Of a DNA stretch of 64,000 nt, positions 54,949-62,941 are shown piece after piece. A program made the translations under genes and the position numbers. The stretch is from the NCBI RefSeq assembly GCF_965228805.1, contig NZ_CBDDIE010000003.1, positions 310,001 through 374,000 on the forward strand. The letters are read 5' to 3'. The notes under the pieces are model-generated. The model was given only the letters and a program-made list of their open reading frames with translations, did no database searches and was not told where the DNA came from. Numbering within the stretch: the first letter of the stretch is position 1; each line of letters opens with the position of its first letter. Source of the DNA: JASBTN01 sp965228805 (GTDB lineage Bacteria > Pseudomonadota > Alphaproteobacteria > Rhodobacterales > Rhodobacteraceae).

Positions 54949-55485
54949 TCAGCCGCCGATCGTTTGCAGGAAGGCGATCAGGTTGGCGCGGTCGGCGGGC
55001 TTGGAAATGCCCTTGAAGGACATCTTGGTGCCCGGCGCATAGCCTTTCGGGTTCTCGATGAAGGCGTTCAGTTCGGCCGCACCCCAGGCGCCGCCCAGGC
55101 CGGCAACCACATCGGAGTAGCCGAAGCCGTCAACTGAGGCAACGGCGCGGTCAACCACACCATACAGGTGCGGGCCGGTGCCATTGGCGCCGTCTTCCAG
55201 CTTGTGGCAGGCCTTGCATTTCGAGAACACTTTCTCGCCCTTGGCGGGGTCAGCGGCAGCCATCAGCTCTTCAAAGCTCGGGCCTTCCTCGACCTCTTCC
55301 TCGACCGCGGCGTCATCGTCGCCGGTGGCGATGTAATAGCCCATGGCGTGCTCTTCATCGCCATGGCCATGTCCGGCGGGACCGGTGTGATAGAGGCTTT
55401 CAGCGGCCCAGTTGCCGAGCAGGAAGAACAGCAGAGCGCCCAAAACGCCGCCGCCCAGCTTGGTGATAGTCATTGTGTCGAACAT
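54949..55485 (-). CDS. cycY: Membrane-anchored cytochrome c (cytochrome c_y type)
   Basis: A 178-residue electron carrier that links the bc1 complex to the cbb3 or aa3 oxidase. The N terminus MFDTMTITKLGGGVLGALLF is an uncleaved membrane anchor, as in Rhodobacter CycY; a Glu-rich linker (about residues 50-75) follows, then the class I cytochrome domain with the heme motif CKACH and the axial Met in GTKMSFKG. The start fits the conserved N terminus. pheA lies divergently, 121 bp away, an arrangement seen in relatives. Confidence 0.93.
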   Translation of the reverse strand: MFDTMTITKLGGGVLGALLFFLLGNWAAESLYHTGPAGHGHGDEEHAMGYYIATGDDDAAVEEEVEEGPSFEELMAAADPAKGEKVFSKCKACHKLEDGANGTGPHLYGVVDRAVASVDGFGYSDVVAGLGGAWGAAELNAFIENPKGYAPGTKMSFKGISKPADRANLIAFLQTIGG

Positions 55486-55606
55486 GTCGCGATCCGTCTC
55501 GTCCAGATTTCCAAAGCCTTCTAGCCGCTTCCGTTCCTCAATATCAAGCGGTATGACAACCTCCAGCCGCGCCTTTCGGCGCAAACATTCCGAAGAAGGG
55601 GCGGAT

Positions 55607-56443
55607 ATGACCGGACGAATTGCCTTCCAGGGGGAACCTGGCGCCTATTCCCACCAGGCCTGTCGCGACGCGCGGCCCGACATGGAGCCCCTGCCCTGCC
55701 ACACGTTCGAGGACGCGATCCGCGCGGTGCAGAAGGGCGAGGCCGACATGGCCATGCTGCCGGTCGAGAACTCGACCTACGGCCGGGTGGCGGACATACA
55801 CCGGCTGATGCCGGAAAGCGGGCTGCACATCGTCGAAGAGGCCTTCGTGCGCGTACACATCAGCCTGATGGCCCTGCCCGGCGTGCAGATCGAGGATATC
55901 GACACGGTGCGCGCCCATCTGGTGCTGCTGCCGCAAAGCGCGGGGTTTCTGAAGCAATACGGGATCAAGGGCGAGGCCGCCGCTGACAGCGCAGGCGCGG
56001 CCGAGGAACTGGCGCGGTCCGGAAGCCGGACCGAGGGCGTGCTTGCCTCGGACCTCGCGGCCGAACTCAACGGGCTGCACATCCTGGCCCGTCACATCGA
56101 GGATCACGCCCACAACACCACCCGCTTCCTCTTGATGGCGCGCGAGCCCGACATGTCGCGGCGCGGAGGTGAGCATGGCATGATGACCAGCTTCGTCTTC
56201 CGCGTGCGCAACATCCCCGCCGCGCTCTACAAGGCGATGGGCGGGTTTGCCACGAACGGGGTGAACATGACCAAACTGGAAAGCTACATGGTCGATGGTT
56301 CCTTCTCGGCCACCCAGTTCTATGCAGATATCGAAGGGCATCCGGATGACCGCAACGTGCAGCTTGCTCTGGAGGAGTTGAGCTACTTTACCTCGCAGAT
56401 GGATATCCTGGGCACTTACCCGGCCGATCCCAAACGGCACTGA
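55607..56443 (+). CDS. pheA: Prephenate dehydratase
   Basis: A 278-residue monofunctional enzyme that makes phenylpyruvate from prephenate in phenylalanine synthesis. The catalytic domain has GRIAFQGEPGAYSHQA at the start and the PVENSTYGRVAD block; the Thr-Arg-Phe motif is TTRFLLMA (about residue 168). A C-terminal ACT domain (TSFVFRVRNIPAALYKAMGG, then GVNMTKLESY) carries the phenylalanine feedback site. No chorismate mutase domain is attached. The ATG at 55607 has AAGAAGGGG upstream; the longer frame overlaps the cytochrome gene. Confidence 0.96.
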   Translation: MTGRIAFQGEPGAYSHQACRDARPDMEPLPCHTFEDAIRAVQKGEADMAMLPVENSTYGRVADIHRLMPESGLHIVEEAFVRVHISLMALPGVQIEDIDTVRAHLVLLPQSAGFLKQYGIKGEAAADSAGAAEELARSGSRTEGVLASDLAAELNGLHILARHIEDHAHNTTRFLLMAREPDMSRRGGEHGMMTSFVFRVRNIPAALYKAMGGFATNGVNMTKLESYMVDGSFSATQFYADIEGHPDDRNVQLALEELSYFTSQMDILGTYPADPKRH

Positions 56444-56453
56444 GCGAAAGACG

Positions 56454-56474
56454 GACCCCGGGCACGCCGGGGTC
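56454..56474. terminator. Hairpin between convergent pheA and SRPBCC genes
   Basis: GACCCCGG / CCGGGGTC, an 8-bp perfect stem with a 5-nt loop, 10 bp after the pheA stop and 29 bp before the end of the convergent gene. There is no T-run. Probable bidirectional terminator. Confidence 0.55.
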
Positions 56475-56503
56475 TGATCACGCTAGTCGAGGTTGAAGGA
56501 TTA

Positions 56504-56965
56504 TCAGGCCCCGTGCCGATCCTCGATCACCGACGCATAGTCCGCCACCCGTTTCTGAAAACGCTTGGTCAGGCTGGTTTTGGCCAGCTTCATCGATTGG
56601 ATCATCAGCCGCGCGGGGATCGATTTCGGGCGCATGTCCACGGACATTGACATACGGGTGCGCGACCGCGACAGGGCGACAAGGTCAACCACGATCTCGG
56701 CCTCGACGCCGGAGATCTTGGAAAAGACCTTCATCCCGTTCGGCCGGTCGAACTCCATAAGTTTCAGATCGGCCACCCGTTCGCGGTTGCGAAACGGGAA
56801 CTGAGCACGCCAGGTCATGCCGACGCCCACCGCGCCATTGCCATCGGTGCGCATCACCTCCGCCCCGCGCCGCAGCGCGGCTCGTTCGAACCCGTCGAAA
56901 TCGGAAAGCTCGGCAAACACCGCCTCGATTGGGGCGGCAATATCTTCTCGGGTGGACAGTTTCAT
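56504..56965 (-). CDS. SRPBCC family protein (START-like fold)
   Basis: A 153-residue protein whose start, MKLSTREDIAAPIEAVFAEL, and alternating beta pattern (GVGMTWRAQFPFRNRER, VDLVALSRSRTRMSMSVDM) fit the polyketide cyclase/SRPBCC fold, which binds hydrophobic ligands in a deep cavity. The C-terminal helix ends SLTKRFQKRVADYASVIEDR. No signal peptide. It is monocistronic or co-transcribed with nudC upstream, 55 bp away. The ligand and role are unknown. Confidence 0.78.
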   Translation of the reverse strand: MKLSTREDIAAPIEAVFAELSDFDGFERAALRRGAEVMRTDGNGAVGVGMTWRAQFPFRNRERVADLKLMEFDRPNGMKVFSKISGVEAEIVVDLVALSRSRTRMSMSVDMRPKSIPARLMIQSMKLAKTSLTKRFQKRVADYASVIEDRHGA

Positions 56966-57020
56966 GACAGCCTCTTTTCTTTCCTGCTCGTGTCAGCCGG
57001 TGCGCGCGCGGATTCTGGGC

Positions 57021-57980
57021 CTAATCCAGCCGGTCCGCAAGCCAGTTCTTGAGAAGAAAATGCGCAATCGCTCCTTTTCGCGCCGGGCGCAGCACCGGGT
57101 GGCGACCGGCGAAGGCCTCCAGCACCTCTTCACGTGTGGCCCAGAGCGCGTGGTCCAGCTCGGCAGGGTCCAGCGTAATCTCGCGACCCAGCGCCTCGGC
57201 CCGACAGCCGATCATCAGCGACGAGGGGTAAGGCCAGGGCTGCGAGGCCAGATAACCGACCCGTCCGATACGCACCCCCGCCTCTTCGAATACCTCGCGG
57301 CGAACGGCGGCCTCGACCGTCTCGCCCGGCTCGAGGAACCCGGCCAGCAGGGAATACATCCCCTCCGGCCAGCCCGGCGAACGACCCAACAGCACCGAGT
57401 TGCCATGAGTTACCAGCATGATCACCACCGGATCGGTCCGGGGGAAATGCTGCGCGCCACATGCCGGGCAGGATCGCTGCCACCCCGCCTGCACCATCTC
57501 GCTGGACTCACCACAGGCGGCGCAGAACCGGTGGCTGCGCTGCCAGCTGAGGATGGAGCGCGCGGTGGCAGCCAGTTCGGCGTCCAGCGCGGGCAGGCCA
57601 GCCATCACACCCCGCAGCTCGGCAAACCGGGCGTCCGGCGTCAAAGCCGGGTGCGGCTGTTCGCTCGCATCAAAGAATAGGGTCGGGTCGGGCAGCCCCC
57701 CATCCGGTTCCCACGCGGAAATATCTTGGGCAAACAGAGCCCTGCCCTCGACAAGGCCCAGAAATACGGGCGCCTCAGCCGCCGGTTCCAGTACAGGGTG
57801 GCCTGCAGGAACCCGGACCAATTGATGCCCCTCACACCCATCAGGAAGGAAAGCCGGGCGGCCCTTCCACATCGGCACGTACTCGGCCTCAAGCAAGGCC
57901 AGTTCCTCGGGGCGCCCCCGCAAATGGGCAGCGCGGTCCAGCCCGCCGCCTGCGAAGGTCACGGTTTCGGCATGGCGCAT
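57021..57980 (-). CDS. nudC: NAD(H) pyrophosphatase / NAD-capped RNA decapping enzyme
   Basis: A 319-residue Nudix hydrolase that cleaves NADH to NMNH and AMP and removes NAD caps from RNA. It has an N-terminal domain, a zinc ribbon (FCAACGE and CPACGAQHFPR), the Nudix box GFLEPGETVEAAVRREVFEEAG and the NudC marker SQPWPYPSSLMIG. The ATG at 57980 is preferred because the family starts near MRHAETVTFAGG; a start 11 codons earlier is possible. Upstream, 57981-58244 holds only a DnaA-box-like sequence. Confidence 0.93.
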   Translation of the reverse strand: MRHAETVTFAGGGLDRAAHLRGRPEELALLEAEYVPMWKGRPAFLPDGCEGHQLVRVPAGHPVLEPAAEAPVFLGLVEGRALFAQDISAWEPDGGLPDPTLFFDASEQPHPALTPDARFAELRGVMAGLPALDAELAATARSILSWQRSHRFCAACGESSEMVQAGWQRSCPACGAQHFPRTDPVVIMLVTHGNSVLLGRSPGWPEGMYSLLAGFLEPGETVEAAVRREVFEEAGVRIGRVGYLASQPWPYPSSLMIGCRAEALGREITLDPAELDHALWATREEVLEAFAGRHPVLRPARKGAIAHFLLKNWLADRLD

Positions 57981-58158
57981 TGGCGGAGGTCCCTTCCGGC
58001 ATAGAGTTTGCACTTTCGCAGACTAGCGATCCGAGGACAAAGGTAAACCGCACGCTTGAGGGCGGAAGGTGGCCTCCAGATTGCGCCAGGTAGATTGCAC
58101 CAGAATTCAACTTTAACGTGAATGTTTGGAAAATTGCTCGCCCAGTATGGCGAAAAGG

Positions 58159-58167
58159 TTATCCACA
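58159..58167 (+). promoter_or_regulatory. Single perfect DnaA box upstream of the nucleotidase gene
   Basis: TTATCCACA matches the strong DnaA binding site exactly. It lies 78 bp upstream of the nucleotidase start, with TTAACG motifs on both sides. No second box or AT-rich unwinding region was seen, so this is not evidence for an origin; regulation by DnaA is possible. Confidence 0.4.
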
Positions 58168-58244
58168 GGATAGAGTTTCCGCGTTAACGGGAAGGACAGT
58201 GACCCCGGGTCATGGCTCGGGGCTGACAATGCGGGATACACCAA

Positions 58245-60173
58245 TTGGACAAGGCAGTTCGCGCTGAGGGCGCCATTGGATCAGCACGGGCACGGTTGCG
58301 CATCCTCGCGACAACCGATCTGCACATGCATATCCTGCCCTACGACTACTTCACCGATACGGTGTCCCAGACCCGTGGACTAGCACGGACCGCCAGCCTG
58401 ATCCATGCCGCCCGGGCTGAAGTTGGGGCCGAAAACTGCCTGTTGGTCGACAATGGCGACTTTCTCACCGGCACACCCATGGATGACGAATTTGCCCAGC
58501 GGATGGAGGCGCCGGGAACAGATCCGACCACACCGCACCCGATGATCTCGGTCATGAACCGGCTGAAATATGACGCGGCCACCTTGGGCAATCACGATTT
58601 CGACCAGGGTTTCACGCGGCTGGAGCAGATCCTCGACCAGGCGCGGTTCCCCTTCGTCCTGGCCAATGTCGACCGGCCGGGCGCGGACGCCACTTTCCTG
58701 CCACCGCACACGATCCTGACCCGCACGTTGCCGGATCAGACCGGCACGCTGCGCCCCTTGCGCGTTGGTATCACGGGCCTTCTTCCACCACAGTCGATCC
58801 GGCCACGCCGCACGCTCAAGACCCTGCCGCGCACCGAGGATATGGTGGCCGCCGCCCAAAGGGTCGTACCCACGCTGCGCGCCCAAGGTGCCGATATCGT
58901 GCTGCTGCTGGCCCATACCGGTATCGGCGAGGCAGACCATCACCCGGGCCTGGAAAACGCGCTGATCCCTCTGTCGCGTGTGCCCGGGATCGACGCGATC
59001 ATCGGCGGACATGCACATCAGATCTTTCCGGGCGGGATCTCCGCTTCGCATATACCGGAGCTGTCACCCGAGAGCGGCCATATCAACAATGTGCCTGTGG
59101 CCGTTCCCGGCTTCTGGGGCTCGCACCTGGGGGTCATCGACCTGGATCTGACCCATGATGGCGAACGCTGGTCCGTGGCCTCCGACAAGGTCGCACTCCG
59201 TGCGGTCTTTGACCGGGATTCCGACGGCAAGGCCCACGCTGCCGCGCCGGAAGACGTGGGGATTTCAGACAGGCTTGCCACTGACCACCAGCGCACGCTG
59301 GCCTATGTGCGCACACCCGTGGGGCACAGCGACCGACGCCTGCACAGCTATTTCTCATTGATCGCGCCCAATGCGGCGGTGCAGCTGGTGCAACGGGCAC
59401 AGCGCGATTTCGCCGCACGCGTGCTGACAGGCACACCATATGCGGAACTGCCGATCCTCTCGTCGGCGTCCGCACTCAAATGCGGAGGGATCGGCGGGCC
59501 GGATCACTACACGGATGTACCTGCGGGCGAGCTGACTCTGCGCGCCATATCTGATCTTTACCTCTACCCCAACGATCTGGTGGCCCTGAAAGTCACCGGT
59601 GCCATGATGCGTGATTGGCTGGAGCGCGCGGCCTCCGTGTTCAATCGGCTCGACCTGACCCGGCGGGACGAACCGGTGATCGCCCCCTCCACCCCCTGCT
59701 ACCTGTATGAGACCGTTCTGGGTCTGGATTACCGAATCGACCTTACCCAGCCCGCGCTCTACACACCTCGTGGGGCGCGGATCCGCCAAGCGCCGGGACC
59801 GGGGCGGGTACAGGATCTGCACCACGACGGCAAACCGCTGCATGACAAGGCGGAGTTTCTGCTGGTCACCAACGGATTTCGCGCCAGCGGTGGCGGGCGC
59901 TATCCGATCCCGCCCGAGGCCGAGCAGGTCCTGGGTGCGGGGGATTGCATTCGCGATATCCTGCGCGATCATGTGCGCGAGACACCGGTCGCGGATCATA
60001 CGCCCGAGCTTCACTGGCAGTTGGTGGCACCGCCGGGCACCACGGCAACCCTCGACTGCAGCCCACGCGCCCTCTCTCTGGTCGATGAGGTGGCGGCCAT
60101 GGGCACGGGCCCGCACCTGTCTCCGCGCGCCAGCCTGCCCAGCGGCTTTCAGCAGTTCCGCCTGACCTTCTGA
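58245..60173 (+). CDS. 5'-nucleotidase / 2',3'-cyclic phosphodiesterase family enzyme
   Basis: A 642-residue two-domain metallophosphoesterase. The N-terminal calcineurin-like domain shows ATTDLHMHILPYDYF, VDNGDFLTGTP, LGNHDFDQG and GGHAHQIFPG; the C-terminal substrate domain has FRASGGGRYP. This layout matches CpdB, which acts on 2',3'-cyclic nucleotides and 3'-nucleotides in the periplasm. There is no signal peptide: the domain begins about 20 residues after the TTG start, which has no good ribosome binding site. Either it works in the cytosol or the true start differs. No other start in frame adds a signal. Confidence 0.85.
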   Translation: MDKAVRAEGAIGSARARLRILATTDLHMHILPYDYFTDTVSQTRGLARTASLIHAARAEVGAENCLLVDNGDFLTGTPMDDEFAQRMEAPGTDPTTPHPMISVMNRLKYDAATLGNHDFDQGFTRLEQILDQARFPFVLANVDRPGADATFLPPHTILTRTLPDQTGTLRPLRVGITGLLPPQSIRPRRTLKTLPRTEDMVAAAQRVVPTLRAQGADIVLLLAHTGIGEADHHPGLENALIPLSRVPGIDAIIGGHAHQIFPGGISASHIPELSPESGHINNVPVAVPGFWGSHLGVIDLDLTHDGERWSVASDKVALRAVFDRDSDGKAHAAAPEDVGISDRLATDHQRTLAYVRTPVGHSDRRLHSYFSLIAPNAAVQLVQRAQRDFAARVLTGTPYAELPILSSASALKCGGIGGPDHYTDVPAGELTLRAISDLYLYPNDLVALKVTGAMMRDWLERAASVFNRLDLTRRDEPVIAPSTPCYLYETVLGLDYRIDLTQPALYTPRGARIRQAPGPGRVQDLHHDGKPLHDKAEFLLVTNGFRASGGGRYPIPPEAEQVLGAGDCIRDILRDHVRETPVADHTPELHWQLVAPPGTTATLDCSPRALSLVDEVAAMGTGPHLSPRASLPSGFQQFRLTF

Positions 60174-60186
60174 CCCCCACAGCGTC

Positions 60187-60215
60187 TTGCATCCCGTGCA
60201 AACCCAGCCTATATC
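60187..60215 (+). promoter_or_regulatory. Promoter of the SRP RNA gene
   Basis: TTGCAT (60187-60192) and TATATC (60210-60215) are spaced by exactly 17 bp. Position +1 expected 7 nt after the -10 box is 60222, the same base at which the paired SRP RNA stem begins. The close agreement supports both calls. Confidence 0.65.
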
Positions 60216-60221
60216 GGGCGC

Positions 60222-60315
60222 GAGGGGTTGGCGCGGGCAAGCGCCTCGCCAACCTGGTCAGGACCGGAAGGTAGCAGCCACAACGAGCCCCGCTTGGGTC
60301 GATGTCCAACCTCTC
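60222..60315 (+). ncRNA. ffs: Signal recognition particle RNA (4.5S-like, small bacterial type)
   Basis: The conserved apical part is unmistakable: GGTCAGGACCGGAAGGTAGC followed by AGCC, the Ffh-binding internal loops and GGAA tetraloop region. The ends GAGGGGTTGG (60222-60231) and CCAACCTCTC (60306-60315) pair over 10 bp with one G.U. The length of 94 nt fits alphaproteobacterial SRP RNA. It forms the RNA core of the particle that, with Ffh and FtsY, brings nascent membrane proteins to the translocon. A promoter lies just upstream and two palindromes follow. Confidence 0.93.
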
Positions 60316-60321
60316 ACCCAA

Positions 60322-60344
60322 GTGCATGTGCACAGCACATGCAC
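60322..60344. terminator. 10-bp palindrome just after the SRP RNA gene
   Basis: GTGCATGTGC-ACA-GCACATGCAC, a perfect 10-bp stem with a 3-nt loop, starting 7 nt after the SRP RNA. No T-run follows, so it may help end or process the RNA, or be a protein site. Confidence 0.45.
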
Positions 60345-60355
60345 GTCGGGCGGCA

Positions 60356-60376
60356 GTTGAATTCAAAGAATTCAAC
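60356..60376. repeat. 9-bp AT-rich palindrome, second hairpin after the SRP RNA gene
   Basis: GTTGAATTC-AAA-GAATTCAAC, a perfect 9-bp inverted repeat with a 3-nt centre, 12 bp after the previous palindrome. It is AT-rich, unlike the surroundings, and could be an operator or a second transcript-end hairpin. Aside from it and the short ORF below, the region 60377-60577 shows only an imperfect GC-rich inverted repeat at about 60523-60549. Confidence 0.45.
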
Positions 60377-60449
60377 GAGAGCCTTCTGGCTCACCGCGCA
60401 CCCAGAAACCGGGGCCACCCGCCCCACGCCAAACCACGGAGGGCCATTG

Positions 60450-60488
60450 ATGACTGTTGCAACCGCCCTTCGGGCAGGCCGTTTCTGA
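60450..60488 (+). CDS. Possible 12-residue leader peptide upstream of rsgA
   Basis: The short frame MTVATALRAGRF has GGAGGG 6 nt before its ATG, a far better ribosome binding site than that of rsgA itself. It ends 89 bp before rsgA, and an imperfect GC-rich inverted repeat lies between them. This is the layout of a leader-peptide attenuator, but a chance short frame cannot be excluded. Confidence 0.3.
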   Translation: MTVATALRAGRF

Positions 60489-60577
60489 CGGGATAGACCC
60501 ATTACCTGCCTGAACCCTTCCCACCCCCGCCGCGAGCGCGCGGGCGGTGTCGATTTACTTGCAAGACAGGCAGAGCA

Positions 60578-61612
60578 ATGACCCTGACTCTTTCCGACCT
60601 TGGATGGTCCTCCCATTTCGCCGCGCAATTCGCGGAATATGACCCCACCGACCTGACCCCGCTGCGTATCAGCGAGGTGCATTACGACCGCCTCATCGCA
60701 TTAGGCCCCGATGGGCCGCACACGCTTCTGACCCCGGGCGCCTCGACCGGCGATTTCGCCGTGGGCGACTGGGTGCTGGCCAACGACCAGGACCACGTTC
60801 ACGCGCTTCTGGACCGGCAAACCCTGCTGCACCGCCGCGCCGCCGGGCGCGAGGCCAAGGTGCAGCTGATCGCGGCCAATGTGGACACGCTGTTCATCGT
60901 GTCGAGCTGCAACGCAGATTTCAATGTCGCGCGACTGGAGCGCTACCTGGCCCTGGCCCATGACGCAGGCGCCTGGCCGGTGCTGGTGCTGACCAAGCCG
61001 GACCTCTGCGAGGACCCCGGTGACTACGAACGCGAGGCGCGGACACTGGACCCGATGTTGACCGTTCTGTTGGTCAACGCCAAGGACGAAAGCGACGTGG
61101 CCATGCTGGCCGATTGGGTCAAGCCCGGCCAGACCGCCGCCCTCTTGGGCAGTTCCGGCGTGGGCAAGACCACGCTCACCAATGGGCTGACCGGCGGCGA
61201 TGCCGCCACCGGCGCGATCCGCGAGGATGACGCCAAGGGCCGTCACGTGACCACCTCGCGCACGCTCAAACCCATGGCGAACGGCGGTTGGATCATCGAC
61301 ACGCCGGGTATGCGTGCGCTGCGGCTTGAGGAAAGCAGCGAGGGGATCGAGGTGCTGTATGCCGACATCCTGGAGCTGGCGACGAACTGCAAGTTCTCGG
61401 ACTGCGCGCATGAGACCGAACCGGGCTGCGCCGTGAAGGCGGCGCTGGAAGACGGCTCGCTCGACCCCGAGCGGCTGGAACGCTGGCGCAAACTGCTGGC
61501 CGAGGACAATCGCAACTCTGAGACCATCGCCGAGAACCGCGCCAAGGGCAGAGCCTTCGCCAAGATGGTCAAGGGCGTGGTGAAACAGTCCCACAAGCGC
61601 AAGGGGCGTTGA
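60578..61612 (+). CDS. rsgA: Ribosome small subunit biogenesis GTPase RsgA
   Basis: A 344-residue circularly permuted GTPase that checks 30S maturation. After an N-terminal OB-fold region the G motifs appear in permuted order: G4 LTKPD (about residue 130), G1 GSSGVGKT (about 190) and G3 DTPGM (about 243). The C-terminal zinc knuckle reads NCKFSDCAHETEPGC. Its ribosome binding site is weak. A clear hairpin terminator follows. Confidence 0.95.
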   Translation: MTLTLSDLGWSSHFAAQFAEYDPTDLTPLRISEVHYDRLIALGPDGPHTLLTPGASTGDFAVGDWVLANDQDHVHALLDRQTLLHRRAAGREAKVQLIAANVDTLFIVSSCNADFNVARLERYLALAHDAGAWPVLVLTKPDLCEDPGDYEREARTLDPMLTVLLVNAKDESDVAMLADWVKPGQTAALLGSSGVGKTTLTNGLTGGDAATGAIREDDAKGRHVTTSRTLKPMANGGWIIDTPGMRALRLEESSEGIEVLYADILELATNCKFSDCAHETEPGCAVKAALEDGSLDPERLERWRKLLAEDNRNSETIAENRAKGRAFAKMVKGVVKQSHKRKGR

Positions 61613-61619
61613 AACCCCG

Positions 61620-61646
61620 CGCCCGCCGGGTCACTGGCGGGCGTTT
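61620..61646 (+). terminator. Terminator after rsgA
   Basis: CGCCCGCC / GGCGGGCG, an 8-bp perfect stem with an 8-nt loop, followed by TTT. It begins 8 bp after the rsgA stop. Confidence 0.7.
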
Positions 61647-61794
61647 CAGTTCGGGGGTGTCACCCGTCCCCTGACCAACCGCCTCCGTTGGTACAGACCC
61701 ACATCGGCCTGTTGAGGCAAATGGCCACTTTAATCCTCAGTTGACCAGTTGGGTCAGGCATCACACCAAGTACGCCATAGCGGACGACCAAGAT

Positions 61795-62286
61795 ATGAAA
61801 TCAGCCAAATTGACATATCACGAGAGCTTTCCAGAAACTCCAGTCAGTGGACGTGCTGGAGCAAAATGGATCGGGTGGGTGAAGCAGACCAATATCAGCG
61901 GGCAGAGAATGAGACCGAAGTCCGTTCAACATCCATTCCTGTCTCAAAGGAAGCTATGGTGCCTGCTGGAAGTTCACTTCGATGGCGTTGATCTGCGATT
62001 TGCGATGCCTCAGGAACTCGATCATTTTATTGATGTCCTTTCGCGGAACCCGTTGCCTTCCGGTAGATCGCTTGCCCCTGAATGCCCGGTTGGGCGGCCC
62101 AACAAACACTGGCTTTCACGCTTACCAGCCAAAGCCAAGCCGTGGAAATTTCGACAGCGGCTGTGTTCGTATTTGATGGACTGTCCCGAAACAGCGAAGC
62201 TGAGAGAGTTCTATCGAAGTGAGCCGATACAGTTTGATTTTCCTGGGGTTTTCAACTCGTTTCTGGAAGCACATAAGGCAATGTAA
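61795..62286 (+). CDS. Protein of unknown function, AT-richer orphan gene
   Basis: A 163-residue soluble protein that I do not recognise. It is basic and rich in aromatic residues (SGRAGAKWIGWVKQ, RKLWCLLEVHFDGVDLRFAMP, NKHWLSRLPAKAKPWKFRQR). The ATG at 61795 is chosen by position; a TTG 54 bp earlier is an alternative, and neither has a good ribosome binding site. Codon use is more AT-rich than that of rsgA and the ACT-domain gene on either side, suggesting later acquisition. Confidence 0.55.
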   Translation: MKSAKLTYHESFPETPVSGRAGAKWIGWVKQTNISGQRMRPKSVQHPFLSQRKLWCLLEVHFDGVDLRFAMPQELDHFIDVLSRNPLPSGRSLAPECPVGRPNKHWLSRLPAKAKPWKFRQRLCSYLMDCPETAKLREFYRSEPIQFDFPGVFNSFLEAHKAM

Positions 62287-62427
62287 CACGGGACCAATCC
62301 GAGCGTATCCATCTGCATCTGCTGTGCGGGACTAGGGCCAGGGTCGCCTGCGATACTCAACTAAAAACGGCAAGCCCTCCCAATGGTGTTATGAGTTCGT
62401 GATGTTCCACCCTTCACAGGAGCCCCC

Positions 62428-62829
62428 ATGTCCGGCGAAACCGATCTGAACGCGCTTCTTGCCACCCTATCGGCCCAGTTGGTCGAAGGCACCTATGTCT
62501 TCGTCACCCTGCCCGACGGGCGCCTGCCCGCTGGCCTGGCCCCGCGCATGGTGTTTCAGGAGGACGAGGGCACGACGCTCATCTGCTTGAAATCCGAGGC
62601 CGAGGCGCACGGGCTGGCCTGCGAGTTTCCCTGCCGCATGATCACGCTGGACGTGCATTCTTCGCTGGAGGCGGTCGGCTTCATCGCCCGTATCGCAAGT
62701 GAACTGGCACGCCATGGCATGGGGGTGAACCCTGTCTCGGGCTTCTTCCACGACCACCTCTTCGTGCCCGAGGGGCGTGAGGCGGTCGCAATGGATATTC
62801 TCGCGCGGATCGCGTCCGAGGCGGCGTAG
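62428..62829 (+). CDS. ACT-domain protein (ACT_7 / DUF2241 type)
   Basis: A 133-residue protein made of two small ACT-like halves, with the family blocks EGTYVFVTLPDGRLP, VFQEDEGTTLICLKSEAEAHGL and DVHSSLEAVGFIARIASELA followed by GMGVNPVSGFFHDHLFVP. Members probably bind an amino acid; the effector and partner are unknown. AGGAG precedes the ATG. Monocistronic. Confidence 0.85.
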   Translation: MSGETDLNALLATLSAQLVEGTYVFVTLPDGRLPAGLAPRMVFQEDEGTTLICLKSEAEAHGLACEFPCRMITLDVHSSLEAVGFIARIASELARHGMGVNPVSGFFHDHLFVPEGREAVAMDILARIASEAA

Positions 62830-62941
62830 CCCCTTGCCAACCCGACGCGGCCCCCGCACGAAGGGCGGCCTCCTCCGCGTCCGCGAAAACTATTTGAATA
62901 ATTTTGCTACAGGGGCGCGCGCCCTGCGGGCGCGATCCCGC

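Noticed and set aside
62830..62941. A seventh long-stem hairpin repeat
   Set aside because: The gap has GC-rich inverted repeats and a short AT-rich part, but not the GGGTGGG motifs or a long outer stem.
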